Source: Halicephalobus mephisto
Taxonomy: Eukaryota > Nematoda > Chromadorea > Rhabditida > Panagrolaimidae
DNA: 64,000 bases
NCBI GenBank assembly: GCA_009193035.1
Contig: SWDT01000419.1
Coordinates: 1-64,000, forward strand
Reading direction: 5' to 3'
Notes under the pieces: model-generated
Told to the model about the DNA's origin: nothing
The model's database searches: none
Seen by the model: the letters and a program-made list of their open reading frames with translations, nothing else
In this document: one piece after another, positions 34,301-46,728 of the stretch
Layout: the number at the start of each line of letters is the position of its first letter
Numbering within the stretch: position 1 is the first letter of the stretch
Program-made: the position numbers and the translations under genes

Positions 34301-36825
34301 TCGAGGTATCCAGTGGCCTCCGGAACCCGAGACGGAGAGGGAACAAAAGTCTCTAGAAGCCATCAGGTACTGGAAGTTGACTCTGGAGCCGGGGGATCGT
34401 CAGAAAAAGACTCTGCAGGATCTCATCAACGAGGATCAAGAGTGTTCCAAGAAATACGTGAGAGAACCTTCTTCGGAGCCGCCCAAATTGAACGCCAAGA
34501 GGGTTGTTCAGACCCCCCATCGACTGAACACCCCCATGCGAAATCCATTAGAAGCCTATGCTGAGAAACTTCGGTCGCAAGGAAATCTGGCTTCTAACAA
34601 CCTTTGCCGAACGAGATCCGCTGCGAGTATAGTCAGTATAGGTCCACCACCAGCCGTTAATGTATCTTGGTCCGATCTTATTAAGCCCATAGCACTGAAA
34701 CCCCCACAACCCAAAAAAGAGTCTCCAAACACTACTTTCTCCCAAAACGAAAATCCAAAAACAGATTTACAAGTAAATCAAAGAAACGAATTACCCTCTC
34801 CTGAACCCGATTCTGTTAATATTAGCGATAATTATGAAAACACTAATGATCATCAAAATGATGAATGGCAAGCCAAATCCGAGATTCTTGAAGAAAAAGA
34901 TATTTTGACAGGTAATTGATTTTTAAAATTAAAATTATATCGTTCTGGCAATTAAAAATAGAATACGAAATCATCTTGAGATGAGTTTTTAGAAATTTCT
35001 AGAATCATCTTAAGAGAAATAAAAAATGAGTTGATTTCTAGTACACACTGTTGAAATTAGTATTTTTCTACTTTCGTTAACTAGCTCGTGCTCCAAGGAA
35101 CTCAAAAATTACATTATTCTAAAAATTGAAAATGAAAGCTTTTGTGAAATTATTTTGATATAAATTCTTTTAGGAAATTCTAAACTTTAGAGAAAAAAAA
35201 TAAGGAAAAAGGAGTGGAAAACGAATTGTAAGAATTACCGTTTCCTCTACTCTAGCAAAACTCACTCATTCTCTCATGAGGACTTAGAAGTTATGAAGAA
35301 ATATATCATTTTTTAAAATAATATCCCTTGTGAATGAAGATTAATGATTTCAGATGCATCGTCCCTACGTCAAAGTGATGGGGAAGAAGACACTCTCCAA
35401 CTTCCGAAGTTCGATGAGAGAACAAGTCAATTTTTGGATGAACAGATGGCGATGAATTACGATGACTCTGTATCTCCTTCTGTTGACGAAATGGACAGAA
35501 AATCCGCAGCTTCGACGATCAAGGAAGAAGATGATGAATACGTTATGAACCAAGCAGAAAGAGAAAACTGGAATCAAGTAGGAAACGGACGAGACAACGC
35601 TGAACTGGAGTTTGAAGTTGATGAACACGTAGAGAAACTCTGTCTCGATCAATTGGCACAAGTCCCTCTCCCAGGAAATGAAGTCGACGAAGATTTCAGC
35701 AAGGACCGAGAAACCGCTATCCAAGCGATAGAACAGCATCAACAAAGCCTCCAAAGTCAGCAAGAACAACTTTCTCAACTTTTGGATAACGCTATTCGTT
35801 ATTTAAAAGAGACAGAACCTCTCAGATATTCTGATTATGCAAATCTCCCCATTTCCAACGGACACAGACCATCGTAAGTTCACATCAAATGAATCGATTC
35901 TGAGAAGTTTACAGGTTGTCACCGGATGTTGATCCCTATTCTCCTTCTGGAAAGATTCTGCAGCAACTGCTTTCTCACGACGATAACGGTTTGCTTGTCG
36001 CTTATGCTTTTACTGTAGCTTCTTGTGCTTTCTGTGTTCTCGACATGATTATTTCAGTTCTAAAATACTTTTTTAGATTACCGAAAAACAACGATTTACG
36101 AACAACATCGTCTTCCCGCCAGTCCTCCTAACAATGGATATTCATCGAGTAACACTTTCACTGATGGAATTAGACAGCACGGTACCTTGATGAACTCGAA
36201 CAACATGATCCCCTTCTGTGAATACTGTAAACAGCAGATTCGAGGAGCTTACGTACTCGCTACCGGATTGACCTGGTGTCCGGAACACTTCACCTGTGCC
36301 AATTCAGCCTGCAATCGTCGTCTTCTGGATACTGGATTTGTGGAAGAAAAAGGGAAGAAGTACTGTGAAAAGTGCTTCGAGACCCTCATTGCCCCAATCT
36401 GCAGCAAATGTGCTATGCCAATTACTGCTGTAGGTCTTAAATGAGTCATCCAATAAGAAAAGTGGGTTTCAGGATTGCCTAACAGCTCTACAAAAACAAT
36501 GGCATCCAGAATGTTTTGTCTGTCATCATTGTTCTCATCCGTTCGGAAACGCTGCTTTTTATCTTGAAAATGGAAAACCATATTGTGAACAAGGTAGTGA
36601 TTTCGTCAATTATTCATATATAGGGTTATTTCAGATTGGAATATGTTGTTCACGACGAAGTGTGTCTCCTGCAAATTCCCTATTGAAGCAGGTGATCGCT
36701 GGGTTGAAGCCATTGGATCCGCCTTCCACTCGAACTGCTTCAGCTGTACAGTCTGTCAAACCAATCTCGAAGGACAGTCATTCTATGCAAAAAACGGCCT
36801 TCCTTTTTGCCGAATTCATGCTTAA
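31330..36825 (+). CDS. alp-1: ALP/Enigma-family PDZ-LIM protein
   Basis: These proteins anchor at muscle Z-disc/dense bodies through alpha-actinin and link actin to signalling. The N-terminal PDZ domain is split over exons at 31330-31428 and 31650-31797 (STPWGFDIVPPGI, IIGGSLADRAGLQNGDRVDEI). A low-complexity linker follows (about 32020-33060). LIM1 is split by the intron 33115-33585 (CFLCTRPIV, then HPECFQCSTC, FYCDVHG). Next come a K/P-rich region (34170-34915) and an acidic region (35354-35877). LIM2-4 follow: CEYCKQQIRGAYV; CSKCAMPI then HPECFVCHHC; CVSCKFPIEAGD then HSNCFSCTVC, ending FCRIHA. One PDZ plus four LIM, one of them separated from three tandem ones, matches nematode ALP-1, which makes short ALP and long Enigma isoforms. 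Not every middle exon border was fixed. Confidence 0.88.
33186..33563 (-). CDS. Small secreted protein or peptide precursor nested antisense in alp-1 intron
   Basis: Two minus-strand exons (33391-33563 and 33186-33348), joined by a 42 nt intron with GTAGAT/TTTCAG borders, close in frame to 111 residues. The product starts with a strong signal peptide (MYPIFICITAIFLIFAESSS). It carries a dibasic site (RISKR) and several arginine-flanked segments (FFGRVFR, LQRSPRAVPSDR), as in neuropeptide or hormone precursors. There are no cysteines in the mature part. A 3' splice consensus (ctgaaatcag) lies about 12 nt upstream of the ATG. The whole unit sits inside the alp-1 intron that splits LIM1, on the opposite strand. 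I recognise no family. Confidence 0.6.
35130..35320 (-). repeat. Dispersed ~200 bp repeat, copy 7 (reverse), in alp-1 intron
   Basis: Reverse-oriented words include GGAAATTCTAAAC, AGGAGTGGAAAACGAATTGT, AAGAATTACCGTTTCC, and CACTCATTCTCTCATGAGGA. It lies in the intron between the K/P-rich and acidic exons of alp-1. Confidence 0.55.
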
Positions 36826-36927
36826 TCCCTTTTGTCATTTATTCGTTAAGCATTCAACTACACGTATAAATTAATTCCTGTAATAATATCTAAGTGATAC
36901 CCTAGAATTCTCATATATGATTGAAGT

Positions 36928-38037
36928 CTAATGAGAACCCGGATTTTGTTTTTCTTTTTTCTTCTTCTCATGGCAGTATTGGACAGCCCGGTTAAAAGTC
37001 CAAAGGAAACTCAACATAAGGCCACGGAAAAGTCCAGCAAAAACGGTTTGCAGAATACCGTTGATCACAGATGGTTCAGGACCAGCTCCGGCTGAAAGAG
37101 TCCCAAGCAACTTTCCTTCTAGTCCGAGTGTAGTTACGAATTCGCCTTTTAACATGTCATTGACAAAGGTCTTGGCAACCTCTTCTGCTGTAAAAGTGCC
37201 AGCAGTACCACTGATCATACGGACTTCCTCAGGCATCGTTTGCTGTTCAACTTCGAACCCTTCTGTTTCAGTATTAGGAGGATACAATATAGAAACACCG
37301 ACATTGAACGGGAGAAGTTCCATGTGAAGAGTTTCTGCAAACCCACGAACAGCAAACTTTGAAGGGGAATAAGCCGAGTATCCCCAGATGGCACATTGTC
37401 CTGCTGCAGAACTAACGAATCCAATGTGACCCCGTTTAGCTGCCTTCATGTGGTCGACAACTGCTCGGGTGACAAGAGCCTGAAATTACAAGATCTCCTA
37501 GAACTTCATAGTGAAAGTACTCACAGCACTGAGATAATTAACCCGCATCTGTGACTCAAAACTCGAGACCGGAATCTCGGAGAAACCTCCTTGAACAACG
37601 AAACCGGCATTGTTGATCAGGATATCAACAGGACCAGAGTGTTCGGCAGCTTTATCAATAACTTCTTTGATATATTCATAACTTTTTGTAACATCCATCA
37701 CATAAGTTTCTACAGTCTGAAGTCCTTGACAGTGTTTCTCGAGATATTCCTTAGCTTGAAGCAAGTCATTTTGATTACGGGCAGCAATAGAAATGGTCTT
37801 CGCCCCCTGTAGAATCATTTGTTCAGCGATTTTCTTACCGATCCCTTTGGAACCACCTGAAAATCGTTTATGTAATTATTTAAGAATTTACGACATACCT
37901 GTAATAAAGACATGACTTCCTTTGATCCGGGCAGGGATACGTTTCGGTAAAATGATGGAGAATGTAAGAAAGAGAAGGACAAGGAAACCAAGGAAGATTC
38001 CACAAAGGGAAATAAATAGAATCCAAACAGCATCCAT
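36928..38037 (-). CDS. 3-ketodihydrosphingosine reductase (KDSR), short-chain dehydrogenase
   Basis: KDSR reduces 3-ketodihydrosphingosine in the second step of sphingolipid synthesis on the cytosolic face of the ER. Exons 37899-38037, 37525-37856 and 36928-37479 give 340 residues (human 332). An N-terminal membrane segment (AVWILFISLCGIFLGFLVLL) precedes the Rossmann motif TGGSKGIGKK, then NNAG (DILINNAGF), the catalytic YxxxK (YSAYSPSKFAVRG), and a C-terminal hydrophobic pair with a lysine-rich tail (EKKKKEKQ). The ATG at 38037 follows tttttcag directly and the upstream gene ends 147 bp away, which suggests a downstream operon gene. Confidence 0.92.
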
Positions 38038-38183
38038 CTGAAAAACAATAGTATAAAGTTACATCTAAAGAGATATTGCAGGAACGTAACCTGTTTGGTA
38101 AAAAGTGTTTTATTAATGTTTTATCTGCATATATACAACGTACATATTCCTCACTAATTATAGACCGAGATCACTAAAATGCA

Positions 38184-38730
38184 TCACTTCTGAAGAATAA
38201 TCGTCTTGCCATTCTTAACAACCTTAACATTCGTTCTTTTGAGCTCTACATACCGCGCAATCTGGAAAATATCTAGTTATTACTTTTACTTATATGATAG
38301 AAAAACTCACCTCAGCATATTGACTCCCGCAAGATAATTTGAGTTCCCTACTATTGTTCATAAAAAATTCATCAATCCTGAGCCGTAAATAAGAAGGCAA
38401 AGAATTCTTCGGATTCCGGTTGATAGGTGGTTTCGGATTCGGTGAACGCTCTACGTCTGAATTCTCGTCGTCAGCGTCCATTTCACTTTCAGTAGGTTTG
38501 TCCCATTCCATCAGGTTCTTACGTGATTTCCTTCGTTTTGGAGTCTGAGAATCTATTTCCATGGCATTCATCTTCGTTCGACGTGGACGGCGCATTGGAT
38601 ACCCAGCTACTCCTTCTTCAGCACTGGTATCCCCGTTTAATTCTCCGATATGTACTCGGGAAACGAGTCTAGCGGCTGTCCCTTCAAGCAAAATGTCATT
38701 CTTAACAACTTCATTAGTAGAGTTGTTCAT
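38184..38730 (-). CDS. Small basic, probably nuclear protein of unknown family
   Basis: Two exons (38311-38730, 38184-38261) give 165 residues. The middle is rich in K/R and S with likely nuclear-localisation clusters (MRRPRRTKMN, TPKRRKSRKN). An acidic/serine stretch follows (ESEMDADDENSDVERSP). The C-terminal 55 residues look like a compact domain (LPSYLRLRIDEFFMNNSREL, then IARYVELKRTNVKVVKNGKT). I cannot name it. It is immediately upstream of KDSR on the same strand and is probably co-transcribed with it. Confidence 0.65.
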
Positions 38731-38739
38731 TAAACACAA

Positions 38740-39851
38740 TAGCAGCACGAATAATGGCTACCAATAAAACAACTCAATGTCGGAAGGTCATATTTTCCAT
38801 TCGAGAAAAATTGGGCGAAGTCTATGTTCATAAGCAGCGCAAAAAATGTTCATATATAGAAAAAAAATAAAGTTATCATAAAAATCTAATGTTAACGACA
38901 GACATGAATTGGAACAGCAAGGTAACACTTGTATCGATTTCTTCATTGTGGAATATTCCATAACAGAAAACTATTGATTTTGATGAATCTTTTCGTTTAA
39001 AATCACCATTTGCACTTAATATTTTCTGAATAAAGTGGATGACTAATCCATCTCGAGAAATTATACTGCAAAAACTTATATAGATATGACGGATGTTGAT
39101 AGATGGAAAACTGGAGGTATAAAACACTCCAATCTCTCAGTAATTATTAGTCTTCTGATCCTTAGTTAACAATAGACTTAAAATTTCCATTATTTCGACA
39201 GTACAGGAGTCATTGAATTTCTAAATTTTGATAAGAAGTTCAAGGAAAATTACAGTTGTATATAAGAAAAAAATTCTGTCTTTTTAATAAAGAAATAAAA
39301 AATTAATATTTTGAAATCTCTTGTATATAAAACTAATCTTTTTCTACATTAAGTTTGCCAAAAACATAAAATGAAAGACAATAGGGACCAATTTCACTTG
39401 ATCAAGGTTTACAGAACCAATATCTTGGTCAACTATGTTCCTCAAAAATACTTTGCAATGGAAATTACCATATATAGAAGATAAAGTAGAACTTCAGAAA
39501 GTAGAGACCTTTGATAGTACTCGGAATAAAAGTCTACAAAAATTAGTTGGACCAGACAAAATTCATTTCCTCTTATTTATTGTGCACGAAAATTTCTATC
39601 CTGAATTATGTAGTAAGGAAATAGAATAAGAAAAAATTATCTACAGTAACAACGCGAAACGTAATTGCCGGAAAGGAAAAAAATAAATTTAATAGATGGG
39701 AAAAATAACATGAGATAAATCTAGTCATGGGAAATGAAAATACTTGAACACAAAAATAATAATCTGATATCAACATATTCCAAATTGCTCCACAAACTGG
39801 ATTTCATTTACTTTTATAAATAAGACAATATATTTTAAATTGTTTCACAAA
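38740..39851. other. Intergenic, AT-rich
   Basis: About 1.1 kb lies between two minus-strand transcription units. Open frames at 38876-39127 (-) and 39435-39629 (+) have no recognisable content, and base composition suggests chance. The 3' end of the Aurora-like gene and the 5' region of the 38.7 kb gene should be here. Confidence 0.4.
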
Positions 39852-40974
39852 CTAAATTTCATTGACTTTTATACGATAGGATTGCGAACAACATGTGTTT
39901 TCATCCGACAATGTCTTTTTTTGCTCTGTGAACTCTTTTCGATATAAAGCTGATTGTTCGATCAACCACGAAGTTTTGAGGAACTGATTCATCTCAGGAC
40001 GTTTACCAGGTTCCGGATCCATGAGATGAAGGATAGTTTGAAGCATGTTTTCTCTCCCAGTAAATTGTTGTCTGAACCCCGGGATAAAAGCTTCGCAATT
40101 ACAGATCCTCTCTAATGTCTGTCCGCGGTCTTCATGGTAGAACGGAGTAATGCCAGTAGCGAGTTCGAACATCATTGCACCGAGGGACCAGCAGTCTACC
40201 TTATGATCATGAATAACAGAATTCTCTTCGGTATTACGAACAATTTCGGGAGCCAAGTAGTCGATTGTCCCAACTACAGTATTACGTCTGAAAACAATGA
40301 TTTATATATGAACTACCAGGAAAACCAACCTAGAGCTCGGTCCATGGACAGCCATCCCGAAATCACAGAGCTTCGGGTTTTCATTCTTGAACATAAGTAC
40401 GTTCTCAGGCTTTATATCCCGATGAATGACGGAACGTTCATGCATATAAGCCAGAGCTTCGGCAAGTTTATGGATGATGTAGCAGCAACGATGATCGGGA
40501 ACCATAGTCAGAGATTTCAAGAGTTCATACAGAGTTCCATTATTGGCATATTCGAGGACTAGATAAACTTTCTTATGGTCATAAAAGTACCCGTAAAGAC
40601 GAAGAATGTTAGGATGACTAAAAAGACAAGCATCAGTACACGGGAACGCGAAAACCAAACCCATACCGCAAGTGATGTTGTATCTGAACTTCACGTCGAA
40701 TCTGCAGAGTGTAGCCTTGTTTTTTCGCTTCTTCTTTGCTAATGATCTTGACAGCAACGACGAATGAGGTTTTCTTTTCCCGTGCTAATACGACATCACC
40801 GAAACGTCCATGACCTAGAACCCGTCCTATATCAAAATCCGTTATTTTCCAGACTCGGTTATAGGGCTGACCCTGAAAAACATAATTACTACAATTTAGC
40901 AACAAAGTCCTTACCACTGCTGTTCGGAAAGTCTTGGGTGAGATATATTGACGAAGGGAGCCGAAGTCCCCCAT
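39852..40974 (-). CDS. Divergent Aurora-like Ser/Thr kinase
   Basis: Exons 40915-40974, 40667-40872, 40330-40617 and 39852-40287 close in frame to 329 residues, mostly kinase domain. Aurora hallmarks are WKITDFDIGRVLGHGRFGDV, LAREKKTSFVVAVKII, QIRREVQIQHHLRHPNILRL, YGYFYDHKKVYLVLEY, HRDIKPENVL, and VHGPSSRR before the T-loop. Differences from typical Auroras are DFGMAVH instead of DFGWSVH and RRNTVVGTIDYLAPE instead of RRTTLCGTLDYLPPE, plus an insertion (RNTEENSVIHDHK) after the APE motif. Catalytic residues and the activating threonine are kept, so it should be active. I cannot say whether it is an AIR-1/AIR-2 orthologue or a lineage-specific paralogue. SLC17 lies 160 bp upstream. Confidence 0.85.
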
Positions 40975-41132
40975 CAAGATCAACTCCGAAAGCCCGCCTG
41001 AAACGGACTAACTCTTCAAACAAGGGCAACCCACTTTTCCCTTTGAGACGCGGTAGACCTGACAGATCCCCAAGTAGGGCAACTGTGAAATAAATAACTT
41101 TTTAATTGTTCGAGAGTATTAAAGCAATTTAT

Positions 41133-43001
41133 TTATGGTAAAGTATCAGCAACGACAGTATCAACTTCAAGTTCGTTTTCTTTTTTTAATTCTTCTAATT
41201 CTACCTTCGATTGCTGTGCTCCATAAGGCTGTTTGGCCCAATCTTGGAGATCACCTGATCCGTAAAATATGAAAAGTACCGTACTTATTGCGGTTGTACC
41301 TGCGATAATAAGGAAAATTGGTCGCCACTCTTCCAATGTACCCTGAAATATTATCGTTGTTATTTTTAGGAGTAACTCGAAAATACCGTTTTGTTGAAGA
41401 ATGGAACCAGGATGGGGGTTCCTATTCGAGCCAGTATCCCGATTAACATAGCTGAGGAGCTGATGAGTCCCGTGAAAGATGGAGCAATGGACAGCATTGA
41501 AGTGAAAAATCCACTTGCTGTTGTGGCCAAAGCCATAGCTATGCCACAGAAGAGACCCAAGGTGACGAAGGGGTGTTCACAATCCGCTGTGTACCCGATT
41601 ATGACAAACAAAATACTCGTTAAAACTCCTGCTGGAAAAACTTTGTTTAATTTTTGATTGATTTTAAGAACTTACAAAAAAGTTGAGAAACTTTGACAGC
41701 TGTTGTTGGTGAAATGATGTTCTTTTGCTTCATACTGTCCATCCAGATGCTCCAGATGAATTTGAACACAATTTCGATGATCGGAGGAACAGCTCCGAAT
41801 ATCCCGTTCTATAGTGATGACTAATTATCGTGTTAATTTCTACAAACTTACGTAAACAGGAGATAAGTAAAGAACTTCTTTGTAAAATGTCGGCTGATAT
41901 GCATGGATGAAAGTGATGGTAATATTGATGCTGAATGCACAGCAAAGGAGTGAGAGAAAAGGTCCAGAAGTGAAGATTCTTCTGTATGGAATTTGAAGCT
42001 TCTGCTTCTTTGACCGTAAATTTAACTCGGGTTTTGACAGTAAGTATTGTCTTTCCCGTTCATGCATGTACTTACAGTCATGTGGAGATTTGGCAGCTGT
42101 GAATTGCCACAGAACAACCCAGATTCCGCCAATTATGGCACAAGTGTAGAAGATAGCAGGCCATCCGAAGGAAGTACTGCAGAGATATGCATACATCGGA
42201 ACCCCAATGATACTCCCTAATGGAAACCCTGTAGTGTAGATCGTAGCTGCTGTAGATTTCTCCTCTACTGGGATCCAATAACTGACCAGTTTATTAATGG
42301 AAGGAATCGTCAGTCCGTCCCCTAGACCCATGAGTATTCTGCAGATAAAAAGAGGTACCCATCCTCCATGGACTGCAATCAGAGGTGTCAATACCGTCCC
42401 AACGATGTAGATCAACACAGCTATAGTAGCCAATTTCTTTGGAGACCGAGTATCGGCCAAGTACCCAGCAGGTAAGATTGTAATTAGTGATCCGTAAAAG
42501 ATGCTGGAGAAAATCCATCCTTGAACACTTGAACTCCAAACCAGAGTGCCCTATAAGTTAAGTTAAGTGGGTTCTTGGTACTTCAAACCACAAACTCCGT
42601 AATCGTTAACGACAGGCTCGCTATTCTCCGTCATTCGGGAACATTTACCAAAGATTTCTTTGATTTCCTCCACTACACTATTGTTTTGCAGAAAAGGATC
42701 ACTGATTAAAGAGTACTCATTCTGGTGTTCGTTTTTCAAAGCCAATTCTGTCAATGTGACGGCTGTTGAGTTTACCATGCAAGTCATAGCAATTCCCATG
42801 TTTATCCTCATTGACACAATCGCGAAAAACCCTACCATCATCATCAAAAGCATTCCAAGTCGACGGGAGCAAGGATGAAATAAAGCTAGAAACAACAAAT
42901 TTAATAATATAGGGGGAATAAATCTTACGTAATTTCTTCAATTCTCGCTTCGGATCGTCCGTGGATTTTAGGAAGTTCAAAGATCCACTTAACGACGGCA
43001 T
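41133..43001 (-). CDS. SLC17-family anion transporter (MFS)
   Basis: The family includes sialin, vesicular glutamate and phosphate-type transporters with 12 membrane spans. Minus-strand exons run from ATG 43001 (MPSLSGSLNFLK) to 41133 and encode roughly 560 residues. Visible marks are CSRRLGMLLMMMVGFFAIVSMRINMGIAM (span 1, written here only as an outline of the segment), a long N-glycosylatable first loop (VNSTAV, QNNSVV), GWIFSSIFYGSLITILPAGYLAD, RILMGLGDGLTIPS, SYWIPVEEKSTAATIYTTG, and a cytosolic charged tail (KVELEELKKENELEVD). The vesicular type cannot be decided from sequence alone. It is followed by the Aurora-like gene on the same strand. Confidence 0.88.
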
Positions 43002-44839
43002 CCTGATGTTGCTACCCTGAAAATAGAAAATCTTTAGTTAAAAGCGCGAGAGAAAAAAAGAAAGCAGCTATATCCCGCTTGACGGACACAAATCTTGTCA
43101 TCACGCACGGAATTAAGCAAAGGTAAAGCTTTGAGTGCAAAAAATTAAAAAATGAAAAAACTCAAAGTTCAATGAAATCACAATCTATGGTAATCTGCAG
43201 ATGGAAAAAACGATAAGAAAAACATTAACTAGCAGAGACATCAAATTGGACAGAATAAAAAAGAAACTGAAAGGATTAAAGCTTGAGACTCTTGACTGAC
43301 GCATGATGCAAGTCAGTGATATAATGCTTTCGTTCTTTTTAGAATATAGTGAATTTAAATTTTCTAATTAATCATAAGCAAACATAAACAACGGAAATAG
43401 CAAAAACACTAATGATTTAGCAAAAGCGAGTGTGAGGGCAATACTAGCCAGGAGCAAAATAACAAGCAGAGCGGAGGCTAGTTTTCTGGCCAGTTAGAGT
43501 TCACAAATATTTCAAAGGACGTCAAAAATGGTCTTTTGAACTGTTCTCATTGAACCTTGAGCTCTTTTTTTCGAGATTTTTACTTTTTGAGAATAACTAA
43601 AATTCCAAAGAAGCTTCAAAATTCTTCCGCAGTCTAGTAAAAGGTTCGGAAACTTTTGAAAATATCCTGAAAGCTTCTGGCATTTTTCAGAATTTCGAAG
43701 GATTCCTGAAACCAAAATCTGGAATTTCGTAATTCTGGATGCTTATAAAAAATTCTGGAAATCCGTGTTGAAGAACTTGCGTAGAGAAATTCATTTATAA
43801 TTTTTAAAAACAGACATTCTAATTTAAAAAACGATGTTTTCAAGTAATTTTTGCATTTTCGAGGAGATCGTTTGAGAAGAGTACAAAAACACTAATTCAA
43901 ATAATCTGTTACGAGAATTGACTTGTTTTTTGTACTTATTTCTTCTACAATAGTTGCGAACTTTCTAAAAATACTATGAAACTTGTCATTAAGGTAATTT
44001 TGTAGCATTACTTGTTTTTAATTTTTACAATGTAAAAACAATACTTAAGACCCCATTCTGTGTAACTTGGTTATCTTCCGGGACAGAAATGTAGAAGTTT
44101 TTAAATTTTGGACTCTCATATCCTCTTACACTGGGATCCTAGGTCCAAAACTCTGTCACCAATGAATTCAGTATCTCGGAAAACTTCATAATCCACATAT
44201 TATATCCTTGTTGGATAACTTCCTATATCACAAAAATTTTCTTAACCTTCCAGACGACCTTCAGGATCGGTTTTTTCGATGTAACTTCTGACATGACACG
44301 ATCTTGATATCCCATCCGATGATAGTTTATGAAAGACTAAAGGTCATTATTATATACAAAATCTAACTTCGACATGTGCCATATAGATAATAATAGTTTA
44401 GACTAAAGGTTAGCGGACTTTGGAATCTTCCCTTAAGACACGACTCCAGAAGTTACCGTCTAAAGGAAAATTAAAGATGTTAGGAATAGATATTATTTAA
44501 AAAGAAATAAAATCGATTGGACTTCATTTAATGGAATTATGAGGTCTTAAATTTCGGAATCCAAGATCCTAAATCTCTGAATTCTGACATCAGATTTACA
44601 ATCTACGGGTTCCATCACCTCATTCTACATACTGTTTGTTCAAGTTTAAAAACTTCTGAATTTTTGTTCCGGGTTCCTGTACAACAAAGGTAAAATTATC
44701 TAGAATGTGTCTTCAATACTCTTATGTTTTGATGCATTTAATATGTCTTATGTATAGAGTCTTGTTTACAGATAAGAACCATATGTGAGACTTTTTTTCT
44801 TTGGCTTTTCTAGTTAATTGTTCTTCCATTTGGCGAAGT
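43002..44839. other. Divergent intergenic region SLC17 / glucosylceramidase
   Basis: About 1.8 kb lies between the two start codons. Minus frames at 43512-43843 are AT-rich and give no protein similarity. I see no tRNA or repeat of the families found elsewhere in the window. Both promoters are expected at the edges. Confidence 0.4.
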
Positions 44840-46608
44840 ATGCGGTTGCTGCTCGTATTTCTGATTATATCCTGTTCACTTTTTGGTAACTTGTAATCAA
44901 TTAATTCTAATAAAAATTTTATTTTTATTTAGTGAAATCCCAAAGACCCTGTGTCCAAAAAGTGTACCCGGGTGCTCACACGAATATTGTTTGCGTTTGT
45001 AATTCAACTTACTGCGATGACTTCCCTCCGTTAGGGACACTAGGATCAAACGATGTTGCTGTTTATACCAGCTCCGAAAGTGGCGACAGATTCAAAAAAA
45101 GTGTTATTCAGTTTTCAACTACACGTAAGTTTAAAGTCGATATAAACAGTTCCAACTTGATGTTTAGGCAATAGTCCAAAGGATACAATTACACTCAAAC
45201 TTGATGCTTCTCAGCAATTTCAGCAAATGTTCGGGTTTGGAGGAGCTTTCACAGATGCCGCAGGAATTAATCTGAATAGACTTTCCAAAGCAACCCGGGA
45301 CACTATTCTGAAACAGTATTTCAGCAAGGATGAGGGGATCGGGTACACCATCGGAAGAGTCCCTATGGCGAGTTGTGATTTCTCGACCCATGAGTATTCC
45401 TACGATGACGTCCATGGAGATCTTGCTTTATTCAATTTTAACCTGACAGAGGAGGATTTGACATTGAAAATACCCAACATCTTACAAGCTTCCAGCTTGA
45501 CGTCACCAGACGAAGGACTTAAACTTTTTTCAACTCCATGGTCTGCCCCAGGATGGATGAAAACAAATGGTGATATGAAAGGGGGCGGAGCACTCAATGG
45601 AGACGTAAACGGACCATATTACGTCACTTGGGCAAACTACTTTATCAGGTAATCTTCTGAGATAATCTTCTAAAATAATCCTCTGATGCATCAGATTTTT
45701 CGAAGAATATGCGAAGAGAGGAGTTCAATTCTGGGGTCTAACAATTCAGAATGAACCAGGTAGTGGACTTGTGTCAGATTATAAATGGCAGACCATGTCG
45801 ATGACAGCTGGCATGGAAGAACAATTTCTGTCACAACTTCTAGGTCCAGCTTTAAAGAACAACAGTGTCACAAAGGATATAAAAATCATGATTTACGACG
45901 ACCAACGAGTTGGTATCAAAGAATACGTAAACACTGTGAGATCTTTGGTAGTTTAAATGTGTTTAATTGTGGTGATTATAGGTTCTCTTGAACCCAAATG
46001 CTGCAAAATACGTCGATGGAATCGCTTACCATTGGTATGAGGACTTCTTGGCTCCTGCCAGCGTCCTGTCTGAAGTTCATAACGCTCACCCAAATACCTT
46101 CATGCTGCCGACAGAAGCTTGTACAGGTTACCTTCCAATTATGGAAGGTGTCAGTATGGGGGATTGGTCTCGAGGAGCTCAATACGCTCACAGCATTATA
46201 GAGGACATTCAAAACTACGCTGTTGGATGGACAGACTGGAATCTTTGTCTCAATGAAGGTGGAGGACCCAACTGGGTCATGAATGTAGTTGACTCTCCTA
46301 TCATCGTCAGCAACACTTCTGATATTTTCTACAAACAACCAATGTTCTACGCTATGGGTCATTTCAGCAAATTCGTCCGTCCTGGATCTTACAAGATTAA
46401 ACTGGTGGATTCAGACGGCAATCAGCCAACGAATCCATTTGAGGCCGTAGCCTTCTCAACTCCTTCTAACCAAAGGGTCGTTGTCTTCAATAATAGATTG
46501 GACGAGTCTCATACTATCAATATCCAAGATGCCAGTCGTCCAGGCCAGTCAATCACCATCAATCTTGCCGGTCAATCCTTCGTCACTCTTGTTTGGAACA
46601 AGGTTTAA
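44840..46608 (+). CDS. Lysosomal glucosylceramidase (GH30, GBA family)
   Basis: The enzyme hydrolyses glucosylceramide in lysosomes. The first exon (44840-44885) gives a signal peptide (MRLLLVFLIISCSLFV). Further exons run 44933-45124, 45168-45648, about 45696-45935 and 45983-46608. The catalytic acid/base is the glutamate in LTIQNEPGSG and the nucleophile the glutamate in LPTEACTGY. Other GBA blocks are FGFGGAFTDAAGINL, SYDDVHGDLALFNF, STPWSAPGWMKTNG, IAYHWYED, and a C-terminal beta-sandwich ending GQSFVTLVWNKV. Its length is about 525 residues, as in GBA. Several paralogues exist in nematodes, so I give no number. It ends tail to tail with the ShK gene. Confidence 0.93.
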
Positions 46609-46728
46609 CGGATTCCTTGTTTCTTTATGAAACAATATCAGTTTTATTCGACTATACTTTGTTAATATAAAAGCACTAATGAGCATCTGTGTAACGTGAA
46701 TGCACTAACAATAAAATAAGACCCATAT

